From Pseudomonadota bacterium (GTDB taxonomy: Bacteria; Pseudomonadota; Alphaproteobacteria; Rhizobiales; Rhizobiaceae), in NCBI GenBank assembly GCA_023387715.1, contig JAEWHQ010000311.1, positions 1 through 5,752 of the forward strand: DNA of 5,752 nt, in the 5' to 3' direction. Below the pieces are notes generated by a model, which saw only the letters and a program-made list of their open reading frames with translations, ran no database searches and was not told the DNA's origin. The translations under genes and the position numbers were made by a program. Numbering within the stretch: position 1 is the stretch's first letter; each line of letters starts with the position of its first letter. This document shows positions 3,185 to 5,752 of the stretch, in pieces.

Positions 3185-5752
3185 ATGCAGGGCATGATAA
3201 AAGCAAAGCAGTCTTCACTATCCAATAAGGCCAAAAAAATCAGCCTTATGACATCTGTCGCCTTGATCGCTATTCTTCAATTTGGCTCCGGCGGTGCCGC
3301 CAAAGCTCAAACCGCATCACCTAGCACCATAAATTTCAACATTCGCTCACAGGATATGGGCTCAGCGCTGATTGCTTTTGCTGAACGCGCCGGACTTAAA
3401 CTGCTGATGCAGACAAACACTATTGCCGGAAAGCGCAGCCCTGCCCTGCAAGGTAATCTGACGCGTGAGCAGGCATTAAGCCAGCTCCTATCCGGCAGTA
3501 ATTTAAGCTACCGCATACAAGGCACGACACTGACAGTCAGTGATCCGTCATCAGGAAATGCAGAAAATATATCTGCACCGGACGGAAGCCTTTTGTTAAA
3601 TACAATCACTGTGACTAATGGCACTTCCGCAGCCTTTGATGCACCATATCATACGGCAGCCCCTACCTCATATATTTCCGAAAAAGACATCGAACGCTTC
3701 CGCGGTTCCAGTCCCGCAGATATTTTCCGCGGCACACCTGGTGTTTCCTCAGGTGAATCCCGCAATGGTGCCGGCTCAATTGATGTCAACATCCGCGGCA
3801 TGCAAGGCATGGGACGTGTCGCCACCACCATTGATGGCGCGGAAAATGCCGTCAATGTCTATCAGGGCTATCAAGGCATCTCGAACCGAACCTTCGTTGA
3901 TCCGGACTTCCTCGGCGGCATTGATATTCAAAAGGGTTCTGATGCGGCGTCAAGCGGCATTGCCGGAACCGTAGCCATGCGCACTCTTGAAGCTGGCGAC
4001 ATTGTTAAAGAAGGCAACCGGTTTGGTCTTCGGGTAAAAGGCGGCTTTGGCACCAATTCAAGCAAACCCAAAGCTGGCTCTGAATCAGGTTATTTGATCG
4101 CAAACAAAGGCTATTCCGGTTCACAAAATCCTGATCTTGACCCTCATTACATTTCAACAGTTACATCATCTGATGCCACAATGAACCGCCCTGCTTTTCT
4201 GAAACCAACCAATGGTTCAGGAAGCATTGTAGCCGCTATGCAAGATGAAAATATCGAATTACTCGCAGGCTATGCTTATCGCAAGCGCGGCAATTACCAT
4301 GCAGGCAAGCATGGCCCAGCGGCAGATATTGTTGAACATGGCGGCATGGTAGCCTGCCTTGATTACTGCGATAACCCGTCAAATCACCAATGGTTTCCAA
4401 ACTTTATTGAAAACACTGGGATTGCCAACTACCGTGCGGGCGAACAAGTTCTCAATACCCAGCTTGAAACCAAATCTGTGCTTCTTAAGGGCAAAGTGAT
4501 GTTTGGTGATGGCCACAGTGTTCAGCTTGGTTATACCGGCTTTTCAAGCGAAGCAGGAGACCGTATGGCATCAAATTTCAAAGGTTTGAGCCAACGCGCT
4601 GTGCAGCAGGAGCTGACAACCGACGTTGATGTTCATACAGGCACATTTAAATATCGCTGGGATCCGGAAGATAATGATCTGATTAATCTCAAAGCCAATC
4701 TTTGGGGCACAAAACTGAAACAGCGCAGCCCTACAGCTTATGGCGGCAGTAATAACCCTCCTCCCGGTTTTAAATCCGGCCCGGATTTGTGGACATGGGG
4801 TGGCGATATCAGCAACCGCACAAAATTTGAAACCACTTATGGTGATTTTGACCTCACCTATGGCGGCTCTTACAAACTGGAAACCACCAAACCATCGGCT
4901 GACACGAAAATATATGACAGCTGGCTGGATTTGCGTGATGGTAAGCGCGAAGAGGCTGCCGCTTATATTAAGACAGCCTATAAACCTACTGACTGGCTAA
5001 CCATCAATGGCGGCTTGCGCTACTCCTCAATGTGGTCGCGCGATCGCAGTACAGAACATATGAACCATCCTGATATGGTCTATGGTAAAGCGCGGCTCAA
5101 ACAAGATGGCTGGAGCCCATCTATTGGCGTCACCTTAGAGCCATTCGCCGGAACTCAGCTTTATGCCAATTATTCCAGCACATTACGTGCGCCGAGTATT
5201 ATGGAAGCCGTTTCCGCGTTCAATATGACTGTAAATGAAGACACCAAGGCCGAACGCTCCAGTAACTGGGAAATCGGTGCAAACTTCATTCAGGAAGATT
5301 TGTTTGCTGATGATGACCGCACAATGGTGAAACTCGGTTATTTCAACTGGGATGTAAAAGACTATATCGCCCGTGAATTCCGCAAATATGCAAACTCACA
5401 AAATGTGGGCATTCGCAATATTGATCGTGCCCGTTTTGCTGGTCTGGAATTATCCGCCAATTATGCTGTAGGCGGTTTTGAAGCTACATTGGCAGCAAAT
5501 TATTATCTGAATGTAGAATTTTGCCGTGAAGCAAATACGTGTGAAAACAAATCTCTGTACGCAGATTATGCAACCAACCAGATACCGCCAAAATATGGAA
5601 TTGATCTAACCCTGTCACAAAAATTATTAGAGGATGCGCTTACAGTGGGTGGACGTATTTCATATACATCCTCACGCGCAGTTGGGCATGGTGACGTGAC
5701 CGGACAAGGCATGTCACAATTTATCACTCTGATTGATTGGAAACCTTACACG
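3185..5752 (+). CDS. TonB-dependent outer-membrane receptor with STN signalling domain, HasR/heme-receptor type, 3' end outside window
   Basis: From ATG 3185 the frame is open for 856 codons to the window edge. Residues 1-41 are a long signal peptide (basic KAKK, then a hydrophobic stretch, cleavage expected at AKA|Q, 39-42). Residues 49-121 are an STN domain (INFNIRSQDMGSALIAFAER at 49-68, ending in LTVSDP), the signalling module of transducer-type receptors. A TonB-box-like ITVTN is at 141-145. The plug runs about 155-290, with DIERF, SPADIFRGTPGVSSGE, VNIRGMQGMGRV and IDIQKGSDAASSGIAGTV. A beta-barrel follows, with an R-x-GNYxAGKxG segment and an LRAPS motif at 667-671 resembling the FRAP box of heme receptors, then ERSSNWEIG in place of the NPNL-type tail. 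Family relatives have roughly 850-950 residues, so only the last strands are missing. It probably imports heme, bound heme or another iron source across the outer membrane with TonB energy. The ligand is not proven, and no hemophore gene is in view. Confidence 0.92.
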   Translation, partial: MQGMIKAKQSSLSNKAKKISLMTSVALIAILQFGSGGAAKAQTASPSTINFNIRSQDMGSALIAFAERAGLKLLMQTNTIAGKRSPALQGNLTREQALSQLLSGSNLSYRIQGTTLTVSDPSSGNAENISAPDGSLLLNTITVTNGTSAAFDAPYHTAAPTSYISEKDIERFRGSSPADIFRGTPGVSSGESRNGAGSIDVNIRGMQGMGRVATTIDGAENAVNVYQGYQGISNRTFVDPDFLGGIDIQKGSDAASSGIAGTVAMRTLEAGDIVKEGNRFGLRVKGGFGTNSSKPKAGSESGYLIANKGYSGSQNPDLDPHYISTVTSSDATMNRPAFLKPTNGSGSIVAAMQDENIELLAGYAYRKRGNYHAGKHGPAADIVEHGGMVACLDYCDNPSNHQWFPNFIENTGIANYRAGEQVLNTQLETKSVLLKGKVMFGDGHSVQLGYTGFSSEAGDRMASNFKGLSQRAVQQELTTDVDVHTGTFKYRWDPEDNDLINLKANLWGTKLKQRSPTAYGGSNNPPPGFKSGPDLWTWGGDISNRTKFETTYGDFDLTYGGSYKLETTKPSADTKIYDSWLDLRDGKREEAAAYIKTAYKPTDWLTINGGLRYSSMWSRDRSTEHMNHPDMVYGKARLKQDGWSPSIGVTLEPFAGTQLYANYSSTLRAPSIMEAVSAFNMTVNEDTKAERSSNWEIGANFIQEDLFADDDRTMVKLGYFNWDVKDYIAREFRKYANSQNVGIRNIDRARFAGLELSANYAVGGFEATLAANYYLNVEFCREANTCENKSLYADYATNQIPPKYGIDLTLSQKLLEDALTVGGRISYTSSRAVGHGDVTGQGMSQFITLIDWKPYT

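Noticed and set aside
3618..3974. A 118-codon plus-strand open frame inside the receptor gene
   Set aside because: It is an alternative frame of a strongly conserved STN/plug-coding region and is rich in residues typical of shifted frames.
1..5752. tRNA/rRNA genes, CRISPR arrays, insertion sequences, toxin-antitoxin or anti-phage genes
   Set aside because: No clover-leaf-like gene, regularly spaced repeats, transposase motifs or terminal inverted repeats were seen on reading. Coding genes account for nearly all the sequence.

Overview
The window looks like chromosomal DNA of a Gram-negative proteobacterium. It encodes an outer-membrane TonB-dependent receptor, an ECF sigma factor and a FecR-type inner-membrane regulator. 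The protein style and moderate base composition (mid-40s % GC by eye, not computed) would suit an alphaproteobacterium of lowered GC, such as a Hyphomicrobiales or Bartonella-like lineage. That placement is an inference with low confidence.

Left third (1-1466, minus strand): a polar-amino-acid-type ABC transporter ATPase (722-1411, with a coding-like 5' extension to 1466) lies 55 bp upstream of an M24 metallopeptidase-family gene (1-666). The peptidase gene runs off the left edge. Together they suggest uptake of an amino acid, peptide or derivative coupled to its hydrolysis, but no permease or binding protein is visible here. The 5' end of the ATPase gene appears frameshifted: family-like sequence continues upstream of the only usable in-frame start, and a good ATG with the expected first residues sits in another frame.

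Middle and right (1467-5752, plus strand): a short divergent intergenic region leads into a complete cell-surface-signalling cassette. It consists of a FecI-like ECF sigma factor (1541-2080), a FecR-like anti-sigma/sigma regulator overlapping it by 4 bp (2077-3057), and a large TonB-dependent receptor of the HasR/heme-receptor type (3185 to beyond 5752). The receptor carries the extra N-terminal STN signalling domain. The expected circuit is: ligand binds the receptor, its STN domain contacts the periplasmic C-terminal part of FecR, FecR releases or activates the sigma factor, and the sigma factor transcribes the receptor gene. The 127-bp gap before the receptor gene contains an exact GGAAAT, the -35 element known for FecI-type sigma factors, and a good ribosome-binding site. 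It also holds an odd out-of-frame signal-peptide-like leader.

The most interesting points are the frameshifted ATPase start, the apparent second signal peptide joined to the receptor by a possible slip in a T6 run, the histidine/cysteine-rich external loop of the receptor, and the absence of the usual histidine in its FRAP/NPNL-like region. None of these amounts to a demonstrated new system. The core of the window is a recognisable FecIR-receptor module.
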